64,000 nt of DNA from Caulobacter sp. UNC279MFTsu5.1 (GCF_900114015.1 NZ_FORN01000012.1:62001-126000); one strand, 5' to 3'. Numbered from the stretch's first letter, positions 36,660 through 46,600 are shown. Numbers and translations: made by a program. The notes: generated by a model not told the origin, from the letters alone.

Positions 36660-37326
36660 AGTGCGCGACCGGCGCCAGGCCCGGCCAGCGATCGGCCAGG
36701 ATGGGTCGGAAGGCGGGCCTGGACTTCAACTTCATGTACCAGGTCTTGGTCGTCGGGAAGTCCTTCCACGGCACGTCGCCGAAATAGTCGATCACCGACA
36801 GGTGGGCGGCGGCGGCGAAGTCGGCCAGGCTCATCCGCCGGCCGGCCAGCCAGTCGCGGGTGTTCAGCAGGCCCTCGACATAGTCCAGGTGCGCACGCAG
36901 GGCGTCGCGGCCCCGGCGCAGCGACGACAGGTCCGGCGCGCCCAGCCGCAGCAGGCGCTTCTCCATCTTCTCGTGCAGCAGGAAGCCGTTGACCTCGTTG
37001 TCGAACTTGCGGTCGAACCATTGCAGCAGGCGGCGCGCCTCGGCCCGCTCGCCCGGCTCGCGGCCCAGCAGGGCCGGCTCGGGCTCCTGCTCCTCGATGT
37101 GCTCGAGGATGGCGCGGGTCTCGGCGACCACGGTGGTGCGCTGATGCCGGGTCTCGACCAGCACCGGCGGCACGCCCGACGGGTTGAGCTTGAGGAACTC
37201 CTCCGGCCCTTCCCAGTAGCGCACCTGCACCTCGACGAACGGCAGGCGCTTCTCGCCCAGGGCGAGACGCACCTGGCGCGAGGCCGGGTCCAGGGGGAAG
37301 TGGTGAAGGGTTCGTTCGACGCTCAT
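36640..37326 (-). CDS. glutathione S-transferase family protein
   Basis: The 228-residue protein has an N-terminal thioredoxin-like domain (HHFPLDPASRQVRLALGEK, NPSGVPPVLVE, VVAETRAILEHI) with the cis-proline VP and E-T-R glutathione contacts, and an all-helical C-terminal domain including RMSLADFAAAAHLSVIDYFG. The start-side SxxR tail (ASRQVRLALGE) fits plant/bacterial beta or zeta-like GSTs. Substrate is not evident. It precedes queG with a 20 bp overlap, and both lie on the minus strand. Confidence 0.88.
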   Translation of the reverse strand: MSVERTLHHFPLDPASRQVRLALGEKRLPFVEVQVRYWEGPEEFLKLNPSGVPPVLVETRHQRTTVVAETRAILEHIEEQEPEPALLGREPGERAEARRLLQWFDRKFDNEVNGFLLHEKMEKRLLRLGAPDLSSLRRGRDALRAHLDYVEGLLNTRDWLAGRRMSLADFAAAAHLSVIDYFGDVPWKDFPTTKTWYMKLKSRPAFRPILADRWPGLAPVAHYDDLDF

Positions 37327-37473
37327 GCCCACGCGCATTCAGGCTGCATCGTTCGATCGATGCGCCGTTTTGTTTAACAAGAACTTGCCGAACGCCGGTC
37401 ATCGTCCGACTTCGGGGCTGAATTAAGGGAATTCGTAAGGTTTGTCGGCGCCCGGCCCGATCGAGCCGATCGA

Positions 37474-38931
37474 TCAGGCCTTGGCGTTCATCCGGCCGAT
37501 CAGGTTGGTGGTGCTCTGGCCCGCCTTCAGCTGCGCCAGCACCACCTTGCCGCCATAGCCCAGCACGACGTCGGAGCCGACCACGGTCGCGACCGTATAG
37601 TCGGCGCCCTTGACCAGCACGTCGGGGCGGAAGGCCCGGATCAGGTTCAGCGGGGTCTGCTCGTCGAACAGCACCACCAGGTCCACCGCCGACAGCGAGG
37701 CCAGCACCGTGGCCCGGCCGGTCTCCTTCTGCACCGGCCGGGTCGGACCCTTCAGGCGCTGCACCGAGGCGTCGGTGTTGAGGCCGACGATCAGCCGGTC
37801 GCAGGCCGCTTTCGCCTGGGCCAGCAGCGAGACGTGGCCCGGATGCAGCAGGTCGAAGCAGCCGTTGGTGAAGCCCACCTTCAGGCCCCGCGCCCGCCAG
37901 CCGGCGACGACGGCCAGCGCGCCGTCCAGGTCGGCGATCTTGTCGGCGACCGGATCGGCGTGCTCGCCATGGGCCAGGCCGACCAGCTCGTCGGCGGTGA
38001 CCACGTCGGTGCCCAGCTTGGCCACCACCAGGCCGGCCGCCAGGTTGGCCAGTCGGGCCGCGTCCAGCGGACTCGCGCCCCTCGCCAGCGCCAGCGCCAG
38101 GGTCGCGGCCACGGTGTCGCCGGCCCCCGAGACGTCGAACACCTCCAGGGCCGTGGCCGGCAGGTGGACGCTCGCCTCGCCACGCACCGCCAGGGTCATG
38201 CCCGCCCCGCCCCGGGTGATCAGGGCGGCGCCCAGGTTGGGCGCGGCGGCCAGGATGGCGTCGGCGGCCTCGGCGGCGGCCTCGTCGCCGGCCCCGGTCA
38301 CGCCGGTGGCCTCGGCGGCCTCGCGGCGGTTCGGCTTGATCAAGGTCGCGCCGTCGTAACGCGAAAGGTCGCGATCCTTGGGATCGACGATCACCGGCTT
38401 GCCGGCGGCGTTGGCGGCGGCGATGGCGGCGCGCAGCACCAGCGGCGTCAGCACGCCCTTGGCGTAGTCGGACAGCACCACCACGTCGACCTCGCGCAGG
38501 TGGGCGTTGAACGCGGCCAGCAGGGCCTGGCCGTCGGCCTCGCCCCGGTCCTCGCGGTCGGCGCGCAGCATCTGGTGCGAGCCGGAGATGTAGCGGGTCT
38601 TCTCGGTGGTGCGGCGACGGGCGTCGATGATCAGGGCCGAGTCGAGGCTCGGCTCGCGGTCGATCAGGCCCGTCAACACCCGGCCGGCGTCGTCGTCGCC
38701 GACCACGCCCACCAGCACCGCCCGGCCGCCCAGGGCCGCGACGTTGCGGGCCACATTGCCGGCCCCGCCCAGCATCACCGTCTCGCGCTCGACGGCGATC
38801 ACCGGAACCGGCGCCTCGGGCGAGATGCGGTCGACGGCCCCATAGACGAAGCGGTCCAGCATCACGTCGCCCAGCACCAGCACGGTGGCGCCCGAAAAGG
38901 CTCGCGGCAGCTTGGCCAGGGTGTCGTCCAT
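37474..38931 (-). CDS. hldE: bifunctional D-glycero-beta-D-manno-heptose 7-phosphate kinase / 1-phosphate adenylyltransferase
   Basis: A 485-residue fusion in the synthesis of ADP-heptose for LPS inner core. The N-terminal domain is a ribokinase fold (LVLGDVMLDRFVYG, GGAGNVARNVAALGG, DVSGAGDTVAATLA with the catalytic Asp). The C-terminal nucleotidyltransferase begins near residue 350 with FTNGCFDLLHPGHVSLL (HxGH). ATG 38931 gives MDDTLAKL; a longer frame to 38982 is possible. Length fits E. coli HldE (477 residues). Confidence 0.95.
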   Translation of the reverse strand: MDDTLAKLPRAFSGATVLVLGDVMLDRFVYGAVDRISPEAPVPVIAVERETVMLGGAGNVARNVAALGGRAVLVGVVGDDDAGRVLTGLIDREPSLDSALIIDARRRTTEKTRYISGSHQMLRADREDRGEADGQALLAAFNAHLREVDVVVLSDYAKGVLTPLVLRAAIAAANAAGKPVIVDPKDRDLSRYDGATLIKPNRREAAEATGVTGAGDEAAAEAADAILAAAPNLGAALITRGGAGMTLAVRGEASVHLPATALEVFDVSGAGDTVAATLALALARGASPLDAARLANLAAGLVVAKLGTDVVTADELVGLAHGEHADPVADKIADLDGALAVVAGWRARGLKVGFTNGCFDLLHPGHVSLLAQAKAACDRLIVGLNTDASVQRLKGPTRPVQKETGRATVLASLSAVDLVVLFDEQTPLNLIRAFRPDVLVKGADYTVATVVGSDVVLGYGGKVVLAQLKAGQSTTNLIGRMNAKA

Positions 38932-39009
38932 CGGGTCGGTCGCTCTAAACGTCGGAAGAAGCGCCATTTGGCCCCGTCGCACGCGGTCGGCAAGCCCGGC
39001 GATGCGCGT

Positions 39010-39948
39010 TCAGCGCGGCGGCGCCTCGCCGAACGCCCCGCCATGCGGCTCGGCCATGCCGCGCGGATCGGGGTGGAGCAGGATGTCGGCGGCCGGAAAC
39101 GCCTCCAGGACCCGGTTCTCGGCCGCGACCATCACAGCGTGGGCGACGCTCAGGACCAGCGTCGGATCCAGGTCCATGTGGGCCTGGACGTGCATGTAGG
39201 GCCCCGAGGCGCGCGTGCGCACCTGATGGACGCCCAGCACCCTGGGATCGGCGGTCAGCAGGGCGATGATCCGCTCGCGATCCTCCAGCGGCAGCTCGTG
39301 GTCCATCAGCTGGTGGGACGCCTCGCGGAACACGCCGATCGCGCCCCACAGCAGCCACAGCGCCACGATCAGGCCGGCGGCGGCGTCCACCCAGGCCAGG
39401 TGCAGCAGGCTGGCCGCGCCGACGCCGACCAGCGACACGGCGTTCGAGGCCAGGTCGGCGGCGTAGTGGGCGCGGTCGCCCGACACCGCCACCGAGCGCG
39501 TCTTCCGGGTCACCTCGGTCTGGGCCCGGATCAGCATCAGGGTCAGGACGATCGAGGCGGCCATCACCCCCACGCCCAAGGCGCCGTGTTCGGGCGGCTC
39601 GGTGCGGGCGAAGGCGCGGACGGCTTCCTGGCCGATCAGGGCCGCCGAGGCGAACACCAGGCCGGCCTGGGTCAGGCTGGCGAACGCCTCGGCCTTGCCG
39701 TGGCCGAACCGGTGTTCGGCGTCGGGCGGCTCGGCGGCGTAGCGCACGGCGTAGAAGGTGATCAGCGAGGCGATCAGGTCCAGGCCGCTGTCGGCCAGCG
39801 AGGCCAGCATGGCCACCGAATGGCCGGCCAGCCAGGCCGCGCCCTTGATCACGATCAGCACGGCCGCGCAGGCGACCGACAGGGTCGTGACCCGGCGGGT
39901 CAGCACCAGGGACTCGGCGGCGGTCAGGGCGGGGGCGGAGGTCGACAT
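39010..39948 (-). CDS. cation diffusion facilitator family transporter (FieF-like)
   Basis: The 312-residue protein is an inner-membrane metal/proton antiporter, probably for Zn, Fe, Cd or Mn. SLADSGLDLIASL and DRAHYAADLASNAVSL carry the paired aspartate/histidine metal ligands in transmembrane helices 2 and 5, and HRFGHGKAEAFASL follows helix 2. Six membrane segments precede a cytoplasmic C-terminal domain (SGPYMHVQAHMDLDPTLVLS). ATG 39948 is used; the frame upstream to 40095 runs through an intergenic repeat. Confidence 0.93.
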   Translation of the reverse strand: MSTSAPALTAAESLVLTRRVTTLSVACAAVLIVIKGAAWLAGHSVAMLASLADSGLDLIASLITFYAVRYAAEPPDAEHRFGHGKAEAFASLTQAGLVFASAALIGQEAVRAFARTEPPEHGALGVGVMAASIVLTLMLIRAQTEVTRKTRSVAVSGDRAHYAADLASNAVSLVGVGAASLLHLAWVDAAAGLIVALWLLWGAIGVFREASHQLMDHELPLEDRERIIALLTADPRVLGVHQVRTRASGPYMHVQAHMDLDPTLVLSVAHAVMVAAENRVLEAFPAADILLHPDPRGMAEPHGGAFGEAPPR

Positions 39949-40000
39949 TTCGTCTGTGTAGCAAGGGCGGCGATGCGCCCCCAGCGAGAACGACTCGCGC

Positions 40001-40130
40001 CTTCCTCCCCCGTGAAACGGGGGAGGTGGCCGCGCAGCGGACGGAGGGGGCCTGGCCGCCGCACGCCCCCCCTCCGCCACGATGCGTATTCGCATCGCGC
40101 CGCCTCCCCCGCAATGCGGAGGAGGAGAGC
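40001..40130. repeat. intergenic palindromic repeat element
   Basis: Between the CDF transporter and the citrate synthase genes. A perfect 10-bp stem (CCTCCCCCGT at 40004-40013, ACGGGGGAGG at 40017-40026, GAA loop) is followed by GCGCAGCGGACGGAGGGGG and a second related C-rich/G-rich hairpin near 40105-40128. Such elements are recurrent between genes in Caulobacter relatives. It may act as a transcript end for the upstream minus-strand gene, but there is no T-run. Confidence 0.75.
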
Positions 40131-41255
40131 CTAGGCCGCCGCCTTGGTCCTCGGCCCGACATAGACCGATTGCGGCCGCACCAGCTTGCCCGTCGCAAGC
40201 TGCTCCCGCGCGTGGGCGATCCAGCCGGCCGTGCGGCCCATGGCGAACACGCAGGTGAAGCTGGCCGGCGGCAGGCCCAGGGCCTCCAGCAGCACGGCGG
40301 TGTAGAATTCGACATTAGTGTCCAGCGGCCGGCCGGGCTTGTGGTCGCGCAGGATCCGCAGGGCGGCCTGTTCCACCGCCTCGGCGAAGGCCAGGCGGCC
40401 GGGCACGGTCGTCGAGGCCAAATTAGTCTGAGATTGGGCCAGCTGGCGGATCGCGGCCTTCAGGGCGTCGGCGCGTGGATCGCGGACCCGGTAGATGCGG
40501 TGGCCGAAGCCCATCAGCCGGTCGCCCCGCGCCAGGGCCGCCAGGATCCAGGCCTGGGCGTTGTCGGGCGTCCCGATGGCGTCCAGCATCTCGATCACCG
40601 GCCCGGGCGCGCCGCCGTGCAGCGGGCCCTTCAGGGCCGAGAGCCCGGCCAGCACCGCCGAGGTCAGGCCGGCGCGGGTGGAGGCCACCACCCGGGCGGC
40701 GAAGGTCGAGGCGTTCAGGCCATGGTCGCAGACCGTGACCAGATAGGCGTCCAACGCCCGGGCCTCGCCGTCCGTGGCCGGAACGCCGCGCGTCATCGCC
40801 AGCACGTCGGCGGCGTGCGACAGGGCCGGGTCCGGGGCGACCGGCGACTGGCCGGCGGCGACCCGCAGCACGGCGGGGGTGAAGACCGCCGGGGCGGCGA
40901 TCAGCACCAGGGCCGTGTCGAGGCCGTCGCCGTCCGGCAGGCGGGCGATCAGGGCGCGGACGGCCTCGACCGGATCGCGCCGGGCCAGGCCCTCGTCCAG
41001 GGCGGCGATCTCGGCGAAGGCGCGGACCCGGGCCGCCCCGAGCGCCGGGGCCAGGTCCGACGGCATGGCGTCGAAGAAGCCGTCCAGCAACAGGTGGGCG
41101 ACGTCCTCGAACCCGGCGCGATGGGCCAGGTCCTCGACGGCGTAGCCCCGGATGGTCAGGCGGCCGGCCAGGCCGTCGACGTCGGAGAGCACGGTATGAG
41201 CGGCCACGACGCCTTCGAGGCTTTCGGGGACCGCGACGGAAGGACCTTGCGACAT
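40131..41255 (-). CDS. citrate synthase family protein
   Basis: The 374-residue protein has the catalytic elements of citrate/2-methylcitrate synthases: DHGLNASTFAARV, GPLHGGAPG with the conserved His, GFGHRIYRVRDPRAD, and NVEFYTAVLLEALGLPP. In NVEFYT the usual catalytic aspartate position is glutamate, an odd substitution to check. GRTAGWIAHAREQ near the end binds the substrate carboxylate. It is divergent from a DNA-binding citrate synthase homologue 77 bp away. It is shorter than the main hexameric GltA (about 430 residues), so it may be an accessory or methylcitrate enzyme. Confidence 0.85.
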   Translation of the reverse strand: MSQGPSVAVPESLEGVVAAHTVLSDVDGLAGRLTIRGYAVEDLAHRAGFEDVAHLLLDGFFDAMPSDLAPALGAARVRAFAEIAALDEGLARRDPVEAVRALIARLPDGDGLDTALVLIAAPAVFTPAVLRVAAGQSPVAPDPALSHAADVLAMTRGVPATDGEARALDAYLVTVCDHGLNASTFAARVVASTRAGLTSAVLAGLSALKGPLHGGAPGPVIEMLDAIGTPDNAQAWILAALARGDRLMGFGHRIYRVRDPRADALKAAIRQLAQSQTNLASTTVPGRLAFAEAVEQAALRILRDHKPGRPLDTNVEFYTAVLLEALGLPPASFTCVFAMGRTAGWIAHAREQLATGKLVRPQSVYVGPRTKAAA

Positions 41256-41297
41256 GGATTTAGGTCTCCTTTCGCCGCCAATCCACGCCCCTAGTGC

Positions 41298-41331
41298 TTG
41301 ATCGTCAATCTTGATCAATATAATCAATATA
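41298..41331. promoter_or_regulatory. divergent promoter with tandem ATCAATATA repeats
   Basis: ATCAATATA occurs twice back to back (41314-41322, 41323-41331). It overlaps the palindrome TTGATCAA (41311-41318) and a perfect TATAAT at 41319-41324, which lies 8 bp before the ATG at 41333. TTGATC at 41298-41303 could be the -35 box with a 15-bp spacer. A start at about 41331-41333 would give a leaderless mRNA; no Shine-Dalgarno is present. The repeats sit exactly where a repressor would act, and the encoded protein has a DNA-binding domain. Confidence 0.6.
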
Positions 41332-41332
41332 A

Positions 41333-42490
41333 ATGGCCGAATGGATCGACACGGAACAAGCGATGGCGGCGCTGGGAGTGCGGGCCCAGACGCTGTACGC
41401 CTATGTCAGCCGGGGCCGGGTAGGCGCGGCCGCCCATCCCGACGATCCGCGCCGCAGCCTCTATCGAGCCTCCGATGTGGCGGCGCTAGCGGCGAAGAAG
41501 GCTCGCGGCCGGCGCGCCGCCGACGTGGCGGCCGAGGCCATCGCCTGGGGCGAGCCGGTGCTGCCCTCGGCGATCACCACGATCATCGAGGGTCGCCTCT
41601 ATTATCGTGGCCAGGACGCCGTGGACCTGACCCGCATGCACGGCCTGGAGCAGGTCGCCCGCCTGCTGCGCGGCGGCCACGGCGCGCCATTGACGGGTCC
41701 CGAACCGAAGAAGCCGAAGAAGGGCGAGACGCCCCGCGCCCGACTGTTCTCGACCCTGGCCGCCCGCGCCGGGATCGACCCGCCGGCCCGGGGCCGCGCG
41801 CCCCTGGCCCTGGCCATGGAGGCGGCCGGCCTGCTGGAGGCCGCCGCCGACGCCGTGGCCGGGTCGATCGGCGCGGGTCCGATCCACCAGCGCCTGGCCG
41901 AGGCCTGGGGCCTGGACGCGTCCGGCGCCGATCTGGTCCGCCGGGCCTTGGTGCTGCTGGCCGACCACGAGTTGAACGCCTCGACCTTCGCGGTGCGGGT
42001 CGCGGCCTCGACCGGATCGTCGCTGGCGGCGGCGTCCCTGGCCGGGCTGGCGGCGCTGGCGGGACCGCTGCACGGCGGCATGGCCGCACGGGTGGAGATG
42101 TTCGTCGACGAGGCCGAACGGCGTGGACCGGTCAGGGCGGTGGCCGAACGCCTGGCCCAGGGTTCGGCCATGCCCGGCTTCGGCCACCCGCTCTATCCCG
42201 ACGGCGACCCCCGAGCCGCGGCCCTGCTCGACGCGTTCGAAGTTCCGCCCCCGCTGGAGGCGTTGCGCCGCGAGACCGAGGCGGCCACGGGCTTGGCCCC
42301 CAATATCGACTTCGCCTTGGTGGCCCTGGCCCGGACCCTGGCCCTGCCGGCGGACGCGCCCTTCAGCCTGTTCGCCGTGGGCCGCATGGCGGGCTGGCAC
42401 GCCCATGCCATCGAACAATTGCAGACGGGGCGCCTGATCCGCCCCAGGGCGCGCTATGTGGGCCAGAGGCCGAACGCGCCCGGCGCATGA
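41333..42490 (+). CDS. citrate synthase family protein with N-terminal DNA-binding domain
   Basis: The 385-residue protein begins with a MerR/excisionase-type helix-turn-helix (IDTEQAMAALGVRAQTLYAY, then RSLYRASDVAAL, residues 4-55), followed by a citrate synthase fold. Catalytic elements remain: DHELNASTFAVRV, GPLHGGMAARV, NIDFALVALARTLALP with the Asp. In GFGHPLYPDGDPRA the usual arginine after the His-bearing GFGH is proline. GRMAGWHAHAIEQ is normal. It could bind citrate or acyl-CoA and act as a regulator, or be an enzyme that regulates its own gene. It starts without a ribosome site and is probably leaderless. Confidence 0.8.
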   Translation: MAEWIDTEQAMAALGVRAQTLYAYVSRGRVGAAAHPDDPRRSLYRASDVAALAAKKARGRRAADVAAEAIAWGEPVLPSAITTIIEGRLYYRGQDAVDLTRMHGLEQVARLLRGGHGAPLTGPEPKKPKKGETPRARLFSTLAARAGIDPPARGRAPLALAMEAAGLLEAAADAVAGSIGAGPIHQRLAEAWGLDASGADLVRRALVLLADHELNASTFAVRVAASTGSSLAAASLAGLAALAGPLHGGMAARVEMFVDEAERRGPVRAVAERLAQGSAMPGFGHPLYPDGDPRAAALLDAFEVPPPLEALRRETEAATGLAPNIDFALVALARTLALPADAPFSLFAVGRMAGWHAHAIEQLQTGRLIRPRARYVGQRPNAPGA

Positions 42491-42649
42491 GCCCAGTTTC
42501 GATCCACGCGCGCCCGGAAACGGCCACGATCGCATCCATGCAATCTCAGATCGAAATATAGCCCCTAATTCAACCTTCTAGCTTTTCTACTATTGATGTA
42601 GCTTGGCCAAGCCTGAACGCATGCGTTTTGGCTAAAAGGGGCAGGAACA

Positions 42650-43615
42650 ATGAAAAACCTCATGATATTGGTCGGCGCCGTTCTGGCGCTCGCGGCTTCT
42701 CCCGGCGTGGTGAGCGCCCAGGCAACGCGAACCTGGGTGTCCGGCGTGGGCGATGACGTCAACCCATGTAGCCGCACCGCGCCGTGCAAGACGTTCGCCG
42801 GGGCGATTTCCAAAACCGCGGCCGGTGGTGAAATCAACGTGCTGGATCCCGGGGGCTTCGGCACCGTCACGATCACTAAATCGATCACCATCGGCACCGA
42901 TCCCGCCATGGGCGGCATTCTGAACGCCGCCAGCAACGGGGTCATCGTCAACGCGGCGGCTACCGATGTCGTAACGTTGCGTGGACTGGTGATCTCGGCT
43001 CCCGCCGGCGCCTCAACCGGACTCAACGGCGTCCGCATCCTGAACGCCGCCACCGTCAACATCGAGAACAGCTACATCTACGGCAACCGGGCCTTAGCGC
43101 CGAACGGCAACGGCATCGTCGTGCAAAACACCTCGGGCACCGTGCGGCTCAACGTCACCGACACCCTGGTGTCGGAGAACGGCAGCGCCTCGACGGACGG
43201 GGGCGGCATCGTCGTGATTCCGACGGGCACGGGCGGGGCGATCGTCAATCTCGAGCGCGTCATCGCCATCGACAACTCGCGGGGCGTTCGCCTCGACGCC
43301 TCGGGCACTTCGGGATCGGTCAAAACCACCATCACCAACAGCAATATTTCCAGCAACACCCTTGCCGGCATTCACAATGTCAGCAACGGCTCCGTGGCGA
43401 GCACCTACATCTCCGACACGATCTCGGCCAATAATTCAGGCGGCCTGAACTCGATCGGCGCCGGTTCCGTGGTGACCATCAACCGCAGCAGCTTCTTCGG
43501 AAACAATACCGGTCTGCAGGTGGTCAGCGGGGGTCTCATCCAGAGCTATTCGAACAACAGCGTCAACGGAAACTCCGTCGATGGCGCTCCGACCTCGACG
43601 ATCACGCCGAAATAG
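42650..43615 (+). CDS. exported right-handed beta-helix protein
   Basis: The 321-residue protein has a signal peptide (MKNLMILVGAVLALAAS, cleavage after VVSA) and then WVSGVGDDVNPCSRTAPCKTF, an N-terminal cap found in many exported bacterial proteins. The remainder consists of parallel beta-helix repeats (IENSYIYGNRALAPNG, ITNSNISSNTLAGI, INRSSFFGNNTGL). Such folds can bind or cleave polysaccharide or serve as adhesins; no catalytic triad is evident. AGGAACA precedes the ATG. The GC content is a little lower than in its neighbours. Confidence 0.82.
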   Translation: MKNLMILVGAVLALAASPGVVSAQATRTWVSGVGDDVNPCSRTAPCKTFAGAISKTAAGGEINVLDPGGFGTVTITKSITIGTDPAMGGILNAASNGVIVNAAATDVVTLRGLVISAPAGASTGLNGVRILNAATVNIENSYIYGNRALAPNGNGIVVQNTSGTVRLNVTDTLVSENGSASTDGGGIVVIPTGTGGAIVNLERVIAIDNSRGVRLDASGTSGSVKTTITNSNISSNTLAGIHNVSNGSVASTYISDTISANNSGGLNSIGAGSVVTINRSSFFGNNTGLQVVSGGLIQSYSNNSVNGNSVDGAPTSTITPK

Positions 43616-43624
43616 GGCGCGAGC

Positions 43625-43663
43625 GCCCGACCATGAGCGCCGCGAAGACGCTCATGGTCGGGC
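43625..43663. terminator. bidirectional hairpin between beta-helix gene and gltB
   Basis: A perfect 15-bp stem (43625-43639 with 43649-43663) around a nine-base loop, followed by TTT on the plus strand. It lies between the convergent genes at 43615 and 43700, so it can end transcripts from both sides. Confidence 0.8.
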
Positions 43664-43699
43664 TTTGGGTCGCGCCCTGGATTGTCGGCGGGCCCGCTT

Positions 43700-46600
43700 T
43701 CAAGCCCGCTCGTTCACCGCCTCTTCCGCGGTCAGCGGCTGGGGCAGGCGAGAGACCATTTCCTTCGGGCAGACCTGCCAGAACAGGTCGCGCACGCGGT
43801 CCCAATCGCGGATCAGGCTCGCGGCGAAGGCCGAGTCGGTCTCGCGGGCGTGCTCGGCCAGCAGCGAGCGCAGCACGCCTTCCCAATAGGGCGAGGCCAG
43901 GCGTTGAACCAGGATGCTCTCCGGATTGACCAGGGTCTCGAACCGGTCGTGCTGGTCGAGGACGAAGGCCATGCCGCCGGTCATGCCGGCCCCGAAGTTG
44001 CCGCCCGTCGGGCCCAGGATCACCACCTGGCCGCCGGTCATGTACTCGCAGCCATTGGCGCCGCAGCCCTCGACCACCGTGGTGGCGCCCGAGTTGCGGA
44101 CCGCGAAGCGCTCGCCGGCCTGGCCGGCCGCGAACAGCCGGCCCGAGGTGGCCCCGAACAGCACGGTGTTGCCGATCAGGGTGTTGGTCTCGGGCGCGGC
44201 CAGGCCGCGGGCCGGCTTGATCACGATCGTCGCGCCCGACAGGCCCTTGCCGACATAGTCGTTGGCCTCGCCGGTCAGCTCGATGCGCAGGCCCTGGACC
44301 GCGAAGGCCCCCAGGCTCTGGCCGGCCGAGCCCTTGAGCTGGACGGTCAGGTGGCCGGCGGGCAGGCCCTTCATGCCGAACTTGCGCACGATGTGGCTCG
44401 AGGTCCGCGAGCCGATCGACCGGGCCGTGCTGCGGACCGTGTAGGTCAGCTGCATCTTCTCGCCGCGCTCCAGCAGGGGCGCCGCGTCGCGGACGATCTG
44501 GGCGTCCAGGGTGTCGGGCACGGCGTTGCGGCCGCCCTCGACGGTGCAGTAGGGCTTGTTCTGGCCGGGATCGGCGCGAACCAGCAGCGGGTTCAGGTCG
44601 AGATCGTCCAGGTGCTCGCCGCCGCGCGACACCTGAGCCAGCAGGTCGGTGCGGCCGACGATTTCCTGCAGCGACTTGAAGCCCAGGCCCGCCAGGATCT
44701 CGCGGACCTCCTCGGCGACGAAGCTGAACAGGTTGATCACCTTCTCCGGCGTGCCGGTGAACTTGGCGCGCAGGGCCTCGTCCTGGGTGCAGACCCCGAC
44801 CGGGCAGGTGTTGGAGTGGCACTGGCGGACCATGATGCAGCCCATGGCGACCAGCGAGGCCGTGCCGATGCCGAACTCCTCGGCCCCCAGCATGGCGGCG
44901 ATCACCACGTCGCGGCCGGTGCGGATGCCGCCGTCCGTGCGCAGCACCACCGAGTGGCGCAGGTTGTTGAGGGTCAGGACCTGGTTGGCCTCCGACAGGC
45001 CCATCTCCCACGGGCCGCCGGCGTACTTCACCGAGGTCTGGGACGAGGCGCCGGTGCCGCCGACGTTGCCGGCCACCAGGATCACGTCGGCCTTGGCCTT
45101 GGCGACGCCGGCCGCGATCGCGCCGATGCCGGTGGCGGCGACCAGCTTGACCGTGACCCGGGCGATCGGGTTGATCTGCTTCAGATCATAGATGAGCTGG
45201 GCCAGGTCCTCGATCGAATAGATGTCGTGGTGCGGCGGCGGGCTGATCAGCATCACGCCGGGCGTGGCGTGGCGCAGCCGCGCGATCATCTCGGTGACCT
45301 TGAAGCCGGGCAGCTGGCCGCCCTCGCCGGGCTTGGCGCCCTGGGCGACCTTGATCTCGATCTCGCGGCACTGGTTCAGATATTCGGCGGTGACGCCGAA
45401 CCGGCCCGAGGCCACCTGCTTGATGGCGCTGTTGGGGTTGTCGCCGTTCGGCAGGGGCTTGTAGCGCGCGGCGTCCTCGCCGCCCTCGCCCGACACCGAC
45501 TTGGCGCCGATCCGGTTCATGGCGATGTTCAGCACGCCGTGCGCCTCGGGGCCCAGGGCGCCCAGGCTCATGCCGGGGGTGACGAAGCGCTTGCGGATCT
45601 CGTTGACGCTCTCGACGTCGTCGGTCGAGATCGGGTTACGGTCCGATCGCCAGTCCAGCAGGTCGCGCAGCTGGATCGGCTTCTGTGTCCGCAGGCCGTT
45701 GGACCAGCGGCGATAGAGCTCGAAGTCGCCGGTGTCGCAGGCGCTCTGCAGGGTGTGGATCAGCCGCGCCTCGAAAGCGTGGGCCTCGCCCGAGCGGCGC
45801 AGCTTGTAGAGCCCGCCGACCGGCAGGGTCACGGCCGGCTCGCCCCAGGCCTTGCGGTGCAGCTCGACCGCCTTGCTCTCCAGGCCGGCCAGGCCGATGC
45901 CCGAGATGCGCGAGGGCATGCCGGGGAAGAACTCGGCCGCCAGGGCGCGCGACAGGCCGACGGCTTCGAAGTTGTAGCCGCCGCGGTACGAGGAGATGAC
46001 GCTGATGCCCATCTTGGAGATGATCTTCAGCAGGCCGCCCTCGATGGCCGTCTTGAAGTTGATGCAAACGTCGCGCAGCGACTTGTCGCCGACCAGGCCG
46101 CGCTCCAGGCGGTCCTGGAAGCTTTCCTGGGCCAGGTAGGCGTTGACCGCCGTGGCCCCGACCCCGACCAGCACCGCGAAATAGTGGGTGTCCAGGCACT
46201 CGGCCGAGCGGACGATGATCGAGACGTACGAGCGCAGGCCCTTGGCGACCAGGTGGGCGTGGACGCCGCCGGTGGCCAGGATCATCGGCAGGGCGACGCG
46301 ATCGGCTTGCGAGCCCTCGTCGGTCAGGACGATGGCGCCGCAGCCGCGCAGCACCGCGTCCTCGGCCTCGGCCCGGATGCGGTCGAGATTGGCCCGCAGG
46401 GCGTCGCCCGGACGCGCCTCGGAAGCCGGCAGCGGCATGGTGCAGTCGATGACGGCGACATTCTTCTGGCCCAGCAGGCCGTGGATGCGCTCGTACATGC
46501 CGGTGGTCAGGACCGGGCTTTCCAGCACGTACACATCCGCTTGCGCGGCGTCCTGGGCCAGGATGTTGCCGAGGTTCTTGAACCGGGTCTTCAGGCTCAT

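Noticed and set aside
39961..40095. Extended N terminus of the CDF transporter
   Set aside because: The extension is Pro/Arg-rich and runs through an intergenic hairpin repeat; the ATG at 39948 fits the family.
37834..40134. Plus-strand frame of 766 codons opposite hldE and the CDF transporter
   Set aside because: Low-complexity product and both minus-strand genes are well supported.
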